Origin: Streptomyces sp. TSRI0281
GTDB taxonomy: Bacteria; Actinomycetota; Actinomycetes; Streptomycetales; Streptomycetaceae
Length of the DNA: 64,000 bases
Assembly (NCBI RefSeq): GCF_001905125.1
Contig: NZ_LWLE01000034.1
Coordinates: 220,714 to 284,713, forward strand
Direction: 5' to 3'
A program made the translations under genes and the position numbers. The notes beneath the pieces are model-generated. The model saw only the letters and a program-made list of their open reading frames with translations. It made no database searches and was not told where the DNA came from. Every line of letters begins with the position of its first letter. The stretch's first letter is position 1. Positions 16,134 through 24,306 of the stretch are shown here, in pieces.

Positions 16134-16328
16134 ATGGGCATCGCAGACCAGTTCAAGGACAAGGCGCAGAGGCTCGCCGACGAGGCCAAGCGGAAGATGG
16201 ACGAGGGCCGCGACGAGGGCGGGGAGCGGACGCAGGACGCGTCCGAGCAGGCAGCGGAGACGTCGCGGCACAACCGTGACATGGCCCGCGACGCCGCGAC
16301 CGCTCTCGGCGAGCGCCGCGACCGCTGA
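16134..16328 (+). CDS. Small, highly charged helical protein (64 aa)
   Basis: The protein reads MGIADQFKDKAQRLADEAKR and continues with alternating Lys/Glu/Asp/Arg, ending GERRDR. It has no cysteine, signal peptide or membrane segment and is predicted helical throughout by eye. It resembles small actinomycete CsbD-like or antitoxin-like (MT0933-type) proteins, but the match is only in composition. ATG 16134 is preceded by caggag at 16121-16126. A hairpin at 16363-16398 ends the unit. Confidence 0.65.
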   Translation: MGIADQFKDKAQRLADEAKRKMDEGRDEGGERTQDASEQAAETSRHNRDMARDAATALGERRDR

Positions 16329-16362
16329 CGCGCCTTCGCGCCCTTGCGCGTTGTCCGTGATT

Positions 16363-16398
16363 CACCAACCGCATCCGGGTCCCCGGGTGCGGTTGGTG
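16363..16398. terminator. Bidirectional intrinsic terminator
   Basis: caccaaccgca (16363-16373) pairs with tgcggttggtg (16388-16398), 11 perfect pairs, and ccgg/ccgg extends the stem inward past a one-base bulge. It lies between the convergent small charged-protein gene and the DUF397 gene. Confidence 0.8.
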
Positions 16399-16456
16399 CG
16401 CGCGCCCGGGCGAACCGCGGGCGCCCGGAAGGTACTTCAGGAAGCCCGCAGCGGCG

Positions 16457-16729
16457 TCAGGACGCCTTGACGGACTCCACGAACGGTGACCAGGCGGACG
16501 CGTGGACGATGAGCGCCGGTCCTTCGGGGCGCTTGGAGTCGCGGACGGGGACGACGCCGGGGTGCCCGTCCGCGACTTCGAGGCAGTTGCCGCCGTCGCC
16601 GTTGCTGTAGCTGCTCTTGCGCCAGGTCGCGAACTCCTGGGCGACTTCGAGGCAGTTGCCGCCACTGCCGTTGCTGTAGCTGCTCTTACGCCACGTGGCG
16701 GCGCCGAGATCAGGACGGGTGCTGGCCAT
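16457..16729 (-). CDS. DUF397 protein with an internal tandem duplication (WhiJ-system small partner)
   Basis: The 90-residue protein contains the DUF397 signature TWRKSSYSNG-GGNCLEVA twice, at about residues 12-30 and 35-53. The usual tail VPVRDSKRPEGPALIVHASAW follows. A normal DUF397 protein has one copy in about 60-65 residues, so an in-frame duplication of about 23 codons has occurred. DUF397 proteins are small partners of XRE/DUF5753 regulators of the WhiJ type in Streptomyces development. Its start lies inside the end of the upstream regulator gene (20-base overlap), so translation is coupled. Confidence 0.88.
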   Translation of the reverse strand: MASTRPDLGAATWRKSSYSNGSGGNCLEVAQEFATWRKSSYSNGDGGNCLEVADGHPGVVPVRDSKRPEGPALIVHASAWSPFVESVKAS

Positions 16730-17561
16730 GCCGGAACTCCTCAGCCGCCTTCTCGATCAGGGCAAGGGACACCTCCGGCGGCAAGGCGGCGGCCCTCAGC
16801 CGATCGTATGCCTTGTGGTACTGCATCACGATGGCCGGATCATCGATGATCTGACCGTGGTATGGCCCCTCGGTGTAGAGCAGCGGTGGTTCGCTGTCGA
16901 AGTCCATCAGGAGGAGCGGCAACTCGGTGAGGGGACGGGTCGGGCCGTTCCACGGAAGGATCTGTGTAACGACACGACCGCGCCGCACCAGGGCGGTGAT
17001 CTGGTCCAACTGCTCGGCCATTTCCACTGGCGGGACGATGGGGTGGCGCACCAGCGACTCGTGCAGGACCACCCAGTACTCGGGCTTCTTGGGGTTGTCG
17101 AAGAGCCGGGCCCTGTGCAATCGAGCGTTGATCTTGGCTTCGACCTCCTCCGCTGTGTCCAGAGAATGCGTGGAGCGGATGACGGCCTGGGCGTACGAAC
17201 GGGTCTGGAGCAGGCCAGGGATCAGCGTGCCGGACCACTCGCCGATGGTCCGCGCCCGCGTCTCCGCTTCCGCGACCGGAGCGAAGAACGCTGCGTGAGC
17301 CCCCTGTTTGGCCTTCCGCACGTCCTCGCACCGCCGCTGGAAGAACCCGTCCGTCCCCAGTACCCGGTCCACGTGCTGCGCCAGATCCACCGGCATCCGG
17401 CGATGGCCGTGCTCGATCTCGCTCAGGTACGTGATCCCGTAGAAGCTGCCGTCCACCAGCTTCTCCAAGGTCAGGCCCGCCTGCTCCCGTTTGAAGCGGA
17501 GCTCCTTGCCGTAGAACTGCGGGACCCCGGCCGAGCCGTCGATCTCCTTGCGCGTAGCCAC
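16710..17561 (-). CDS. WhiJ-like XRE regulator with DUF5753 domain
   Basis: The 283-residue protein has an N-terminal XRE helix-turn-helix (about residues 18-60, including LRFKREQAGLTLEKL and YLSEIEHGHRR). A long C-terminal DUF5753 domain with the typical IPGLLQTRSYAQAVI segment follows. It has the same layout as WhiJ of S. coelicolor, a DNA-binding repressor whose activity is modulated by its DUF397 partner. It is paired with DUF397 downstream and lies near an RsbW-like ATPase gene on the other strand, the three kinds of gene found together in whiJ/abaA-type loci. The specific target is unknown. Confidence 0.9.
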   Translation of the reverse strand: MATRKEIDGSAGVPQFYGKELRFKREQAGLTLEKLVDGSFYGITYLSEIEHGHRRMPVDLAQHVDRVLGTDGFFQRRCEDVRKAKQGAHAAFFAPVAEAETRARTIGEWSGTLIPGLLQTRSYAQAVIRSTHSLDTAEEVEAKINARLHRARLFDNPKKPEYWVVLHESLVRHPIVPPVEMAEQLDQITALVRRGRVVTQILPWNGPTRPLTELPLLLMDFDSEPPLLYTEGPYHGQIIDDPAIVMQYHKAYDRLRAAALPPEVSLALIEKAAEEFRHGQHPS

Positions 17562-17679
17562 CTTTGACCACCTTTCGCGCTGTGCGTTGTGGAGCGGGAA
17601 ACCCTTTCAAGGTAGGGGACCGTACGGCAACGTGTGAGGCGTTCGTCACAGTGCGCAACGAAAGGTGGATGCTCCCCCC

Positions 17680-17901
17680 ATGGACGACACTCAGGACACC
17701 CCCGGCTACGACATCGGCGCGGACGTCGACGCGCTGCGTACCGCGCTCGCGGTCCACGGCATCACCCTGCCGTCGCTCGGCGTCGATCCGCTGACCCTCG
17801 CCGGGTGCGCCACCCGGCCGCAACTGGTCGCGCTCGGCAACTGCAATGTGGCGACCGCGCGCCGGATGGCCGAGGTGCTGCGGTCGGCGGCCGGTGGATG
17901 A
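17680..17901 (+). CDS. Small hypothetical protein (73 aa) coupled to an RsbW-like ATPase
   Basis: The protein starts MDDTQDTPGYDIGADVDALR and has no recognised domain; it is mildly acidic, with one central hydrophobic helix around ITLPSLGVDPLTL. GTG 17665 is an alternative start five codons earlier. ATG 17680 is favoured because aaaggtgg (17661-17668) is then at normal ribosome-site distance. Its stop overlaps the ATPase start (ATGA at 17898-17901). Small proteins in this position occur in other whiJ-type loci. Confidence 0.7.
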   Translation: MDDTQDTPGYDIGADVDALRTALAVHGITLPSLGVDPLTLAGCATRPQLVALGNCNVATARRMAEVLRSAAGG

Positions 17902-18353
17902 CCCCGCTGCCGTTCACGGTGCATCTGCTCGCCGTGCCGAAGGCCGTACCGGAGGTCCGGCGCACCCTGCGGGAGTGTTGCGGGGGTGCGGATTCGCCCG
18001 ATCTGCTGCTCTGCGTCAGTGAGTTGCTGGCCAACGTGATCGTGCATCTCGGCGAGGGCACACCGGTCACGCTCCGGGTCAGCGGTACCCGCTCCGGCCG
18101 GGTCCGGGTCGAGTTGAGCGACCCCGAGCCGGGTGCCTGGCCCGCCCTGCGGGCTGCGGCGGACGGCGAGGAGTCGGGGCGGGGGCTGACGCTCGTGGAC
18201 GCGCTGGCGTTGCGGTGGGGCGTCGAGCAGCGGCCGTACGGGAAGACGGTCTGGTGCGAACTGGGGGCGCCCGCCCGGTGGGGCGGGCCGGATCGCGAAC
18301 CAGCCGGTCCCGACAGCAGATCCGCGGCGGGTGTCGCTCCCGGCACCGGCTGA
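17898..18353 (+). CDS. RsbW-like ATP-binding protein (HATPase_c_2)
   Basis: The 151-residue protein has the GHKL features of the anti-sigma/kinase group: an N box with CVSELLANVIVH near residue 42 (Glu and Asn for Mg-ATP) and a G box with SGRGLTLVDALA near residue 97. Streptomyces have many such single-domain ATPases, some within whiJ-like clusters. It may phosphorylate or sequester a regulator. The ATGA overlap with the preceding gene shows coupling. The family is secure, the partner is not. Confidence 0.88.
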   Translation: MTPLPFTVHLLAVPKAVPEVRRTLRECCGGADSPDLLLCVSELLANVIVHLGEGTPVTLRVSGTRSGRVRVELSDPEPGAWPALRAAADGEESGRGLTLVDALALRWGVEQRPYGKTVWCELGAPARWGGPDREPAGPDSRSAAGVAPGTG

Positions 18354-18363
18354 CGGCGGGCGT

Positions 18364-18417
18364 GCCGCCCCGTGCCGTTCGTACGGGGCGGGCGGGCCGC
18401 CCCGTGCCGTTCGTACG
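18364..18417. repeat. 22-base direct repeat forming a terminator-like hairpin
   Basis: Two identical 22-base copies start at 18364 and 18396 (gccgccccgtgccgttcgtacg). In the first copy and the spacer, ccgccccgt pairs with acggggcgg, giving a stable hairpin. It lies 11 bases after the ATPase stop in a convergent gap and probably ends transcription. Confidence 0.6.
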
Positions 18418-18486
18418 CTCGTCGCCGGACCGGAGAACGTCCCTCGCCGGGGCGGTCGCCGGTCCGGCGCCGTTTCTTCGGACTCT

Positions 18487-19635
18487 TCAGACGGTCTTCA
18501 GGAGCCCTCGGATGTGCCCGGCGAGCAGCCGGGCGTCGGGCCCTGGGGTCGAGGGCGGGGTGGCGGCTCCCTGGACGGACCGGCGGCAGGGGCCGCAGAG
18601 GCCGTCGGGGAGGGATTCGGGGCGGCCCGGGGCCCCGCATTCGGTGCACTCGACCAGCAGGCGGTGCGGGGCGGTGCCCGGTGCGGGAGGTGTGGGCGTG
18701 GCTGGCAGGAGGGGCGGGAGCTTCCTGATGAGCCGGTCGCGGACGAGGCCCACGGGGGAGTCGACGCCGGTCGGGAGCCCGCAGGAGAGGGCCTGGAGGA
18801 GGTAGTCCGCGTCCGCTCCTCGGTCGAACCAGCACTGCGCCAGGTCCTGCAAGGTCTCGCAGTCGGCGGCGGAGAGCGCCAAGCGGGGGTCGCGACGCCC
18901 GAGTTGTGCCAGGGCCAGGTAGGCGGGGGAGGCGCCCACAAGGGGCGCCTGCTGCGGTGCGCCCAGTGCCGTGGGCGAGGTCGGTGACGGGCTTGTGTCC
19001 GGCGCCGGTGCCTGTGCTTCCTGCTTTTCAGGCTGCGGTACGGCCTCTTCTTCCGCTTCCCTCTCGGGGCCCGGCTCCGGCTCCGGCTCCGGCACCTGCT
19101 CCTGCTTCGGCCCCGGATTCTGCGGTGGTACGTGGGCGGCGGCGATGACCGGCGGGGCGGGAGCGGGCTCTTCAGCGGGCACCCAGGGCGGGGGCGCGGT
19201 CGCGGGGGCCGTTGCTGCCAGGGGTGCCCCGATGGTCTCCGTCGCCAGGAAGGTGTTCCACCACTCGTTGTCACGGGCGGTACGTGACCAGAAGGTCCGG
19301 GAGACCCAGCGGACCTGGTCGCCCTCGCCCGCCGGGCGGCGTACCCGGCGCAGGTGCCCGGCAACCGACAGGGCGGTCAGGGCCGATGCCACGGCTTGTT
19401 GGCCGTAGAGCGGGAGCTGTTTGGCCAGGGTCTTGACGTCCATCGCCGAGCCGTCGGGAAGACGCTCGACAAATCCGGCGACATAGCGCTCGCGCTCGGG
19501 CAGCAGGGCGAACTCCGAGCCGGTGGGCGTGTGTTGGCCGGGCGTCGAGCGCTTGCCGTAGCCGGGCTTGGCCTTCGGGTACGGGAGTGAGCGTGCGGGT
19601 GCACGGAGGGCAGGGCTAAGGTTCCGGGTAGCCAC
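18487..19635 (-). CDS. HTH-domain protein with proline/glutamate-rich linker and C-terminal zinc ribbon
   Basis: The N-terminal part (residues to about 130) holds a winged-helix-like DNA-binding segment (SAMDVKTLAKQLPLYGQQA, then a wing ending VRRPAGEGDQVRW). A low-complexity Pro/Glu/Ala linker of about 90 residues follows. A helical domain (LALSAADCETLQDLAQCWFD) comes next and a CTEC...CGPC zinc ribbon near the C terminus. It resembles the MarR-like HTH proteins widespread in Streptomyces; its role is unknown. The frame is open to ATG 19764, but the extra 43 codons have weaker codon bias and no ribosome site, so I place the start at GTG 19635 (MATRNLSPALRAP). Either start is possible. Confidence 0.7.
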   Translation of the reverse strand: MATRNLSPALRAPARSLPYPKAKPGYGKRSTPGQHTPTGSEFALLPERERYVAGFVERLPDGSAMDVKTLAKQLPLYGQQAVASALTALSVAGHLRRVRRPAGEGDQVRWVSRTFWSRTARDNEWWNTFLATETIGAPLAATAPATAPPPWVPAEEPAPAPPVIAAAHVPPQNPGPKQEQVPEPEPEPGPEREAEEEAVPQPEKQEAQAPAPDTSPSPTSPTALGAPQQAPLVGASPAYLALAQLGRRDPRLALSAADCETLQDLAQCWFDRGADADYLLQALSCGLPTGVDSPVGLVRDRLIRKLPPLLPATPTPPAPGTAPHRLLVECTECGAPGRPESLPDGLCGPCRRSVQGAATPPSTPGPDARLLAGHIRGLLKTV

Positions 19636-19879
19636 GGGATCGACGCTGCTTTCGATCTTGAGGTGAGACCCCGGCTCGGTGCTTCTACACCGCGTCGGGG
19701 TCGTTTCGTTGGAGGCACGGTAAGCAGCCGCGTGACCGCGCCGCAAGCTGCCCGGATTAGTCATACTTGCTGGCCGTGACAGGGAAGGGAGGGGAGGGAG
19801 GTTTTCCCGACTTCCCTTCTTTTCCCTACCGGTAACAGAAAAAGCTCGAACCTTGAAGCTCGTGTCCCGACGCCCGAAT

Positions 19880-19980
19880 CCCGAAGCTCAAGCTTCGGGC
19901 CCGCGCCCTCCTCATGTACACCCGAAAAGGTGAACAGTCCCTCCCGAAGCCCGAAGCCCGAAGCCCGAAGCCCGAAGCCC
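19880..19980. repeat. Inverted repeat and tandem CCCGAAG repeats
   Basis: A perfect hairpin cccgaagct-ca-agcttcggg spans 19880-19899. From 19943 to 19980 the heptamer CCCGAAG is repeated five times head to tail. Both use the same heptamer, suggesting the tandem array grew from the hairpin arm. It lies between the divergent/tail ends of the HTH gene and the tricorn gene. The hairpin could act as a terminator for the tricorn gene. Confidence 0.6.
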
Positions 19981-19989
19981 GGGGCTTTC

Positions 19990-22900
19990 CTACCTCGGGG
20001 GCAACGGCGGACGTCGCAGGTCCGGGGCCGTGGTGTAGCTCGGGGGTGTTGCCGCCGGGTGCTTCGCCAGCAGGTCCAGTGCCACGCGCACCGCGTCGTC
20101 CAGCACCGCGTGCCTGCCCTCCGCCCAGTCGAGCGGGGTGCGCAGCGCCTCCAGGTCGGGCTCGACGCCGTGGTTCTCCACCGACCAGCCGTACGTGTCG
20201 AACCACGCCGCGTTCATCGGCACCGTGATCACCGTGCCGTCGCCCAGCCGGTGGCGCCCGGTCATGCCGACCACGCCGCCCCAGGTGCGCTGGCCCACGA
20301 CCGGTCCCAGCTTCAGCAGCCGGAACGCGGCCGTGATCATGTCGCCGTCGGAGGACGTCGCCTCGTCGGCCAGCGCGACCACCGGGCCACGCGGCGCGTT
20401 CGACGCGTAACTGACCGCCTGGGCGTTGCGCGTCAGGTCCCAGCCGAGGATCCTGCGGGTGAGCTTCTCGACGACCAGTTCGCTGATGTGGCCACCCGCG
20501 TTGCCCCGTACGTCCACGATCAGCGCCGGGCGCGACACCTCCAGCCGCAGGTCCCGGTTGAACTGGGCCCAGCCCGAGCCGCCCATGTCGGGGATGTGCA
20601 GGTAGCCGCACTTGCCGCCGCTCAACTCCCGTACGACTTCCCGGCGTTTGGCCACCCAGTCCTGGTAGCGCAGCGGCCGTTCGTCGATCAGCGGAACGAT
20701 CGCGATGCGGCGTGAGCGGCCCTCGTCGCCCGCCGGGCGGAACGTCAGCTCCACCGTCGTGCCGCCCGCCGCCGTCAGCAGCGGGTACGGCCCCGTCACC
20801 GGGTCCACCGGGCGGCCGTCGACATGGGTGAGGGCGGCGTCCTCCCTGATCCCCGTACCCGCCAGCGGTGAACGCGCCTTGGAGTCCGAGGAGTCGCCGG
20901 GCAGGATGCGCTGGATGCGCCACGCCCCGTCACGGCACACCAGATTGGCGCCGAGCAGCCCGATCGCCCGCTGGTAGTGCGGCGGGCCCTCGTTGCGGCG
21001 GGCGGGTGCCACGTACGCGTGCGAGGTGCCCAGTTCGCCGAGCACCTCGCGCAGCAGGTCCGCGAACTCGTCGGGTGAGGAGACCCGTTCGACCAGTGGG
21101 CGGTACTGGTCGAGCACCCCGCCCCAGTCGATGCCGCACATGTCCGGCTCCCAGAAGTAGGAGCGGATGATCCGGCCCGCCTCGTCGTACGCCTGGCGCC
21201 ATTCCGCCGCCGGGTCGACGTCGTGCAGGATGCGGCGCAGGTCGAGATAGACGGTGGAGTCGTTGTCGCCGGGCTCGTTGGACGGTACGGCGCGCAGTTC
21301 GCCGTCGTCCATGACGACGAGCCGGCTCGTGTCGCCGCTGACCGCGAACCAGTCGAGGTGGTCGACCAGTTCGGTCCTGCGGGCCTTGGCGATGTTGAAG
21401 TGCTCCAGGGTGGGGCGCCCCGACATGTCCGCCGGGTTGGCGAAGGTCTCGCCCAGCGCGCCCGAGATCGGCCAGCGCAGCCAGACGAGCCCGCCACCGC
21501 TGACCGGGCGCAGCGCCGAGTACTTCGACGCGGAGACCGGGAACGGCGTCACCCGGCTCTCCAGGCCCTCGAACTCGACGGTGACCGTCGCCCCCTCCCC
21601 CGTACCGCCGTCGGGAAGGTCCACCGGGTCCAGGCCGCCCGCCGCCGGGCGCCCGTCCGGGGAGAGCGCGAACGGCGACGGGGTGGCCGAGGAGAGCGGG
21701 ACCAGATACGGGCGGCAGCCCAGCGGGAAGGAGAGGTCGCCGGTGTGGACGTCGTACACCGGGTCGAAGCCCCGCCAGGACAGGAACGCGAGATAGCGGC
21801 CGTCGCCCGTGAAGACCGGGTTCTCGTCCTCGAAGCGGCCATTGGTGACATCGACGATCACCGGTGCGCCCGGCCCGGAGATCCGGGCCAATTTGATCTG
21901 GCGCAGGGAGCGGCCGACCCCGGGGTGCGACCAGGTCAGCCAGGCGCCGTCGGGCGAGAAGGCCAGGTCGCGGACCGGGCCGTTGACGGAGCGGATGAGT
22001 TCGGTGACGTCGCCGATGACGTCCGTCGCGTCCACGTCGGTTTCGGTGGCGTCCGTCGTGTCCCCGGCCCCGTCCGTGGCGTCCGTGGCGTCCGTGGCGT
22101 CCGTGGCATCCGGGGCATCCGGGGCGGCGTGCACCTCCGTACCTGTACCCGTACCCGTATCCGTACTCGTACCCGCCTCCGGCTCCCCTTCCTCCGTCGT
22201 GTCCAGGAGCAGCAGCCGCCCGTCGTTCGACGCGACCGCCAGCCGTTCGCCCGCCGGGTCGGAGATCAGCTCCTGTACCCGGCCCAGCTTCCCGGAGGCC
22301 AGTCGGCGCGGTTCGCGGTCGCCGCTGGCCCGGGGGAGGTAGGCGATCTCGATCGCGTCCTCGCCGTCCGCGTCCGTCACGTACGCCACCTGACCGACAC
22401 TGCCCAGCATCTCCGGCAGCCGGACCCGGACCCCCGGGGTGTCGGTGATCGTGCGGGCGGGGCCGTCGCGGTGGGTGAGCCAGTACAGGCTGCCGCGTAC
22501 GGAGACGGCGCTCGCCCGGCCCGTCTCGTCGACCGAGAGCGAGTCGACGTTGCTGGCGGCGGGCACCTGGTGCGTACGCCGTCCGGTCCGGGGCCCGCCG
22601 AGCCGTACCTCCAGCTTCCGGGGCCGGGCGTCCGGTGACTGGAGGTCCTCGACCAGCCACACATCGCCGCCGCACTGGTAGACCACCCGGTGCCCGTCGC
22701 TGGAGGCGTGCCGGGCGTAGAAGGCGTCGTGGTCCGTGTGGCGCCGCAGATCGCTGCCGTCCATCAGGCAGGAGTACAGATTGCCGACGCCCTCGTGGTC
22801 GGAGAGGAACGCGATCCGGCGGCCGACGAACATGGGCGAGTCCAGCTGACCGCCGATGTCCGGCAGCAGCCGTTCGCCGTGCAGCCACAGGCGCCCGGTC

Positions 22901-23439
22901 GCCCCGCCCCGGTAGCGCTTCCAGGCGGCCGGTTCGTGCGGCGGCCTGCCGGTGAGCAGGAGCGAGCGCCGCTCGCCGTCGATGTCCGCGATCGCGATGT
23001 CGGAGACCGGTCCCCAGGGGAGCCGGCCGCCGGGGCTGCCGTCGGTGGGGACGCTGTAGGCCCAGGAGAAGTACGAGAAGGGCTGGTTGTGCGAGGACAC
23101 GGCGAGGATCTGGGACGTGTCGCCCGGATCGGGGCTCCAGCCGCAGACCCGGGCGTCGGTCGAGCCCCAGTAGGTGAGCCGGCGGGCGGGGCCACCCTCG
23201 ACGGGGGCGACATGGATCTCGGGGTCCAGCGTTCGCCAGGTGGTGTAGGCGATACGGGTGCCGTCGGGCGAGAAGCGTGGATGGCTGACCCTGGTGCGGT
23301 CGACGGTGATCCGCCAGGCCCGGTCGGGCCGGTGTCCTGCCGGGGCGAGGGGGGAGACCCAGAGGTCGTCCTCGGCCGCGAAGCAGAGCAAGTCCTGGTG
23401 GAGGTGCGGGAAACGGAGATACGCGACGTCGTCACTCAC
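19990..23439 (-). CDS. Tricorn protease homologue (S41 family)
   Basis: The 1149-residue protein follows tricorn architecture: N-terminal beta-propeller repeats, a second propeller, a PDZ-like region and a C-terminal S41 serine protease core. Catalytic residues line up with Thermoplasma tricorn: Ser806-His807 (SHAYV), nucleophile Ser1030-Asp1031 in SSDGD and Glu1088 in SVENHG. The Ser-Glu spacing of 58 equals the published S965-E1023 spacing. Tricorn degrades peptides released by the proteasome, and Streptomyces have a proteasome too. GTG 23439 is chosen because ggaggg precedes it on the minus strand and SDDVAYLRFPHLHQD is the family N terminus. An Ala-Thr-Asp-rich insertion (bases about 22030-22190) interrupts the propeller. 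Confidence 0.93.
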   Translation of the reverse strand: MSDDVAYLRFPHLHQDLLCFAAEDDLWVSPLAPAGHRPDRAWRITVDRTRVSHPRFSPDGTRIAYTTWRTLDPEIHVAPVEGGPARRLTYWGSTDARVCGWSPDPGDTSQILAVSSHNQPFSYFSWAYSVPTDGSPGGRLPWGPVSDIAIADIDGERRSLLLTGRPPHEPAAWKRYRGGATGRLWLHGERLLPDIGGQLDSPMFVGRRIAFLSDHEGVGNLYSCLMDGSDLRRHTDHDAFYARHASSDGHRVVYQCGGDVWLVEDLQSPDARPRKLEVRLGGPRTGRRTHQVPAASNVDSLSVDETGRASAVSVRGSLYWLTHRDGPARTITDTPGVRVRLPEMLGSVGQVAYVTDADGEDAIEIAYLPRASGDREPRRLASGKLGRVQELISDPAGERLAVASNDGRLLLLDTTEEGEPEAGTSTDTGTGTGTEVHAAPDAPDATDATDATDATDGAGDTTDATETDVDATDVIGDVTELIRSVNGPVRDLAFSPDGAWLTWSHPGVGRSLRQIKLARISGPGAPVIVDVTNGRFEDENPVFTGDGRYLAFLSWRGFDPVYDVHTGDLSFPLGCRPYLVPLSSATPSPFALSPDGRPAAGGLDPVDLPDGGTGEGATVTVEFEGLESRVTPFPVSASKYSALRPVSGGGLVWLRWPISGALGETFANPADMSGRPTLEHFNIAKARRTELVDHLDWFAVSGDTSRLVVMDDGELRAVPSNEPGDNDSTVYLDLRRILHDVDPAAEWRQAYDEAGRIIRSYFWEPDMCGIDWGGVLDQYRPLVERVSSPDEFADLLREVLGELGTSHAYVAPARRNEGPPHYQRAIGLLGANLVCRDGAWRIQRILPGDSSDSKARSPLAGTGIREDAALTHVDGRPVDPVTGPYPLLTAAGGTTVELTFRPAGDEGRSRRIAIVPLIDERPLRYQDWVAKRREVVRELSGGKCGYLHIPDMGGSGWAQFNRDLRLEVSRPALIVDVRGNAGGHISELVVEKLTRRILGWDLTRNAQAVSYASNAPRGPVVALADEATSSDGDMITAAFRLLKLGPVVGQRTWGGVVGMTGRHRLGDGTVITVPMNAAWFDTYGWSVENHGVEPDLEALRTPLDWAEGRHAVLDDAVRVALDLLAKHPAATPPSYTTAPDLRRPPLPPR

Positions 23440-23493
23440 CCTCCAATGCTTTCCGCGCGAACGGCCCGAAGCAACTTGTGGTGCAGCACACAA

Positions 23494-23513
23494 GCGAAAC
23501 GTTTTCGTTTCGC
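23494..23513. promoter_or_regulatory. Palindromic operator 1 between tricorn and TetR genes
   Basis: gcgaaacgttttcgtttcgc has perfect 8-base arms around TTTT. It lies in the 174-base divergent region and shares CGAAAC/GTTTCG arms with a second site at 23541-23553. It is most likely bound by the adjacent TetR regulator. Confidence 0.6.
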
Positions 23514-23540
23514 TGGGCGGTGGGAGTACGGTCAGGTGTA

Positions 23541-23553
23541 CGAAACGGTTTCG
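23541..23553. promoter_or_regulatory. Palindromic operator 2 upstream of tetR
   Basis: cgaaacggtttcg has perfect 6-base arms around one central base and lies 60 bases before the TetR start. Two related palindromes 41 bases apart fit autoregulation plus control of a neighbouring gene. Confidence 0.6.
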
Positions 23554-23613
23554 TTCGATGGTGAGCGAATCCAGCGAATCCAGCGGAGCGAAGCGCGAGG
23601 GAGGTCGGCACAC

Positions 23614-24186
23614 ATGGCACGCACCAGGCTCACACCCGAGCGTGAGGGTGAGCTCTACGCCGCCGTCCTCGACCTGCTCCGCGAGGTCGGTTACGACGCC
23701 CTGACCATGGATGCCGTCGCCGCCCGTACCCGGTCCAGCAAGGCCACCCTCTACCGTCAGTGGGGCAGCAAGCCCGAACTGGTCGTGAAGGCACTGAGGT
23801 ACAACAAGCCGGTGAGCCTCGGCGAGATCGACACCGGTTCGCTGCGCGGCGATTTCCATGTCGCGCTGAGCCGCAACGACGACTGTCAGATGGAGAAGGA
23901 CTCCGCGCTGATGCGGGGCCTGAGTCAAGCCGTCCATGACAATCCCGATCTGCACAAGGCGCTGCGCGAGCTGCTGATCGAGCCGGAGATGACCGGTCTC
24001 GACCTGCTGCTGCGACGGGCCGTGGAGCGGGGCGAACTGCGCTCGGACAATCCGGCGCTGAAATACATCCCGCACATGCTGATCGGCGCGCTCGCCGCTC
24101 GGCAGCTGGTCGAGGACCGCGCCGTCGACCAGGCGTTTCTCATCGATTATGTCGACTCCGTGGTCCTCCCCGCCCTCGGCGTCTGA
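23614..24186 (+). CDS. TetR family transcriptional regulator
   Basis: The 190-residue protein has the TetR N-terminal DNA-binding domain (residues about 10-56, with YDALTMDAVAARTRSSKATL and YRQWGSKPELV) and a helical ligand-binding C-terminal domain. It probably represses itself and the MMPL transporter gene 120 bases downstream, a common pairing for drug or lipid exporters. Two matching palindromes lie upstream. Start ATG 23614 is preceded by a gagggagg site. Confidence 0.9.
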   Translation: MARTRLTPEREGELYAAVLDLLREVGYDALTMDAVAARTRSSKATLYRQWGSKPELVVKALRYNKPVSLGEIDTGSLRGDFHVALSRNDDCQMEKDSALMRGLSQAVHDNPDLHKALRELLIEPEMTGLDLLLRRAVERGELRSDNPALKYIPHMLIGALAARQLVEDRAVDQAFLIDYVDSVVLPALGV

Positions 24187-24306
24187 CGTCCCCGCCCCGC
24201 CCGCACGGCCCTCTCCCCGACGCTCCACCTGACACGCCGCTCTCGTCGTCGGGCTGGTTCCTCATGCCCATTTCCACTCATACGACCTGACCGGGAGTAC
24301 GCCCCC

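Noticed and set aside
19943..19980. Tandem repeats as a possible CRISPR array
   Set aside because: The unit is 7 bases with no spacers, and no cas gene is in the window. The arrays at 37612, 47199 and 60594 also lack spacers.
20930..22888. A 652-codon frame in another phase over the tricorn gene
   Set aside because: The tricorn frame has all catalytic residues at the right spacing; this one is arginine/glycine-rich noise.
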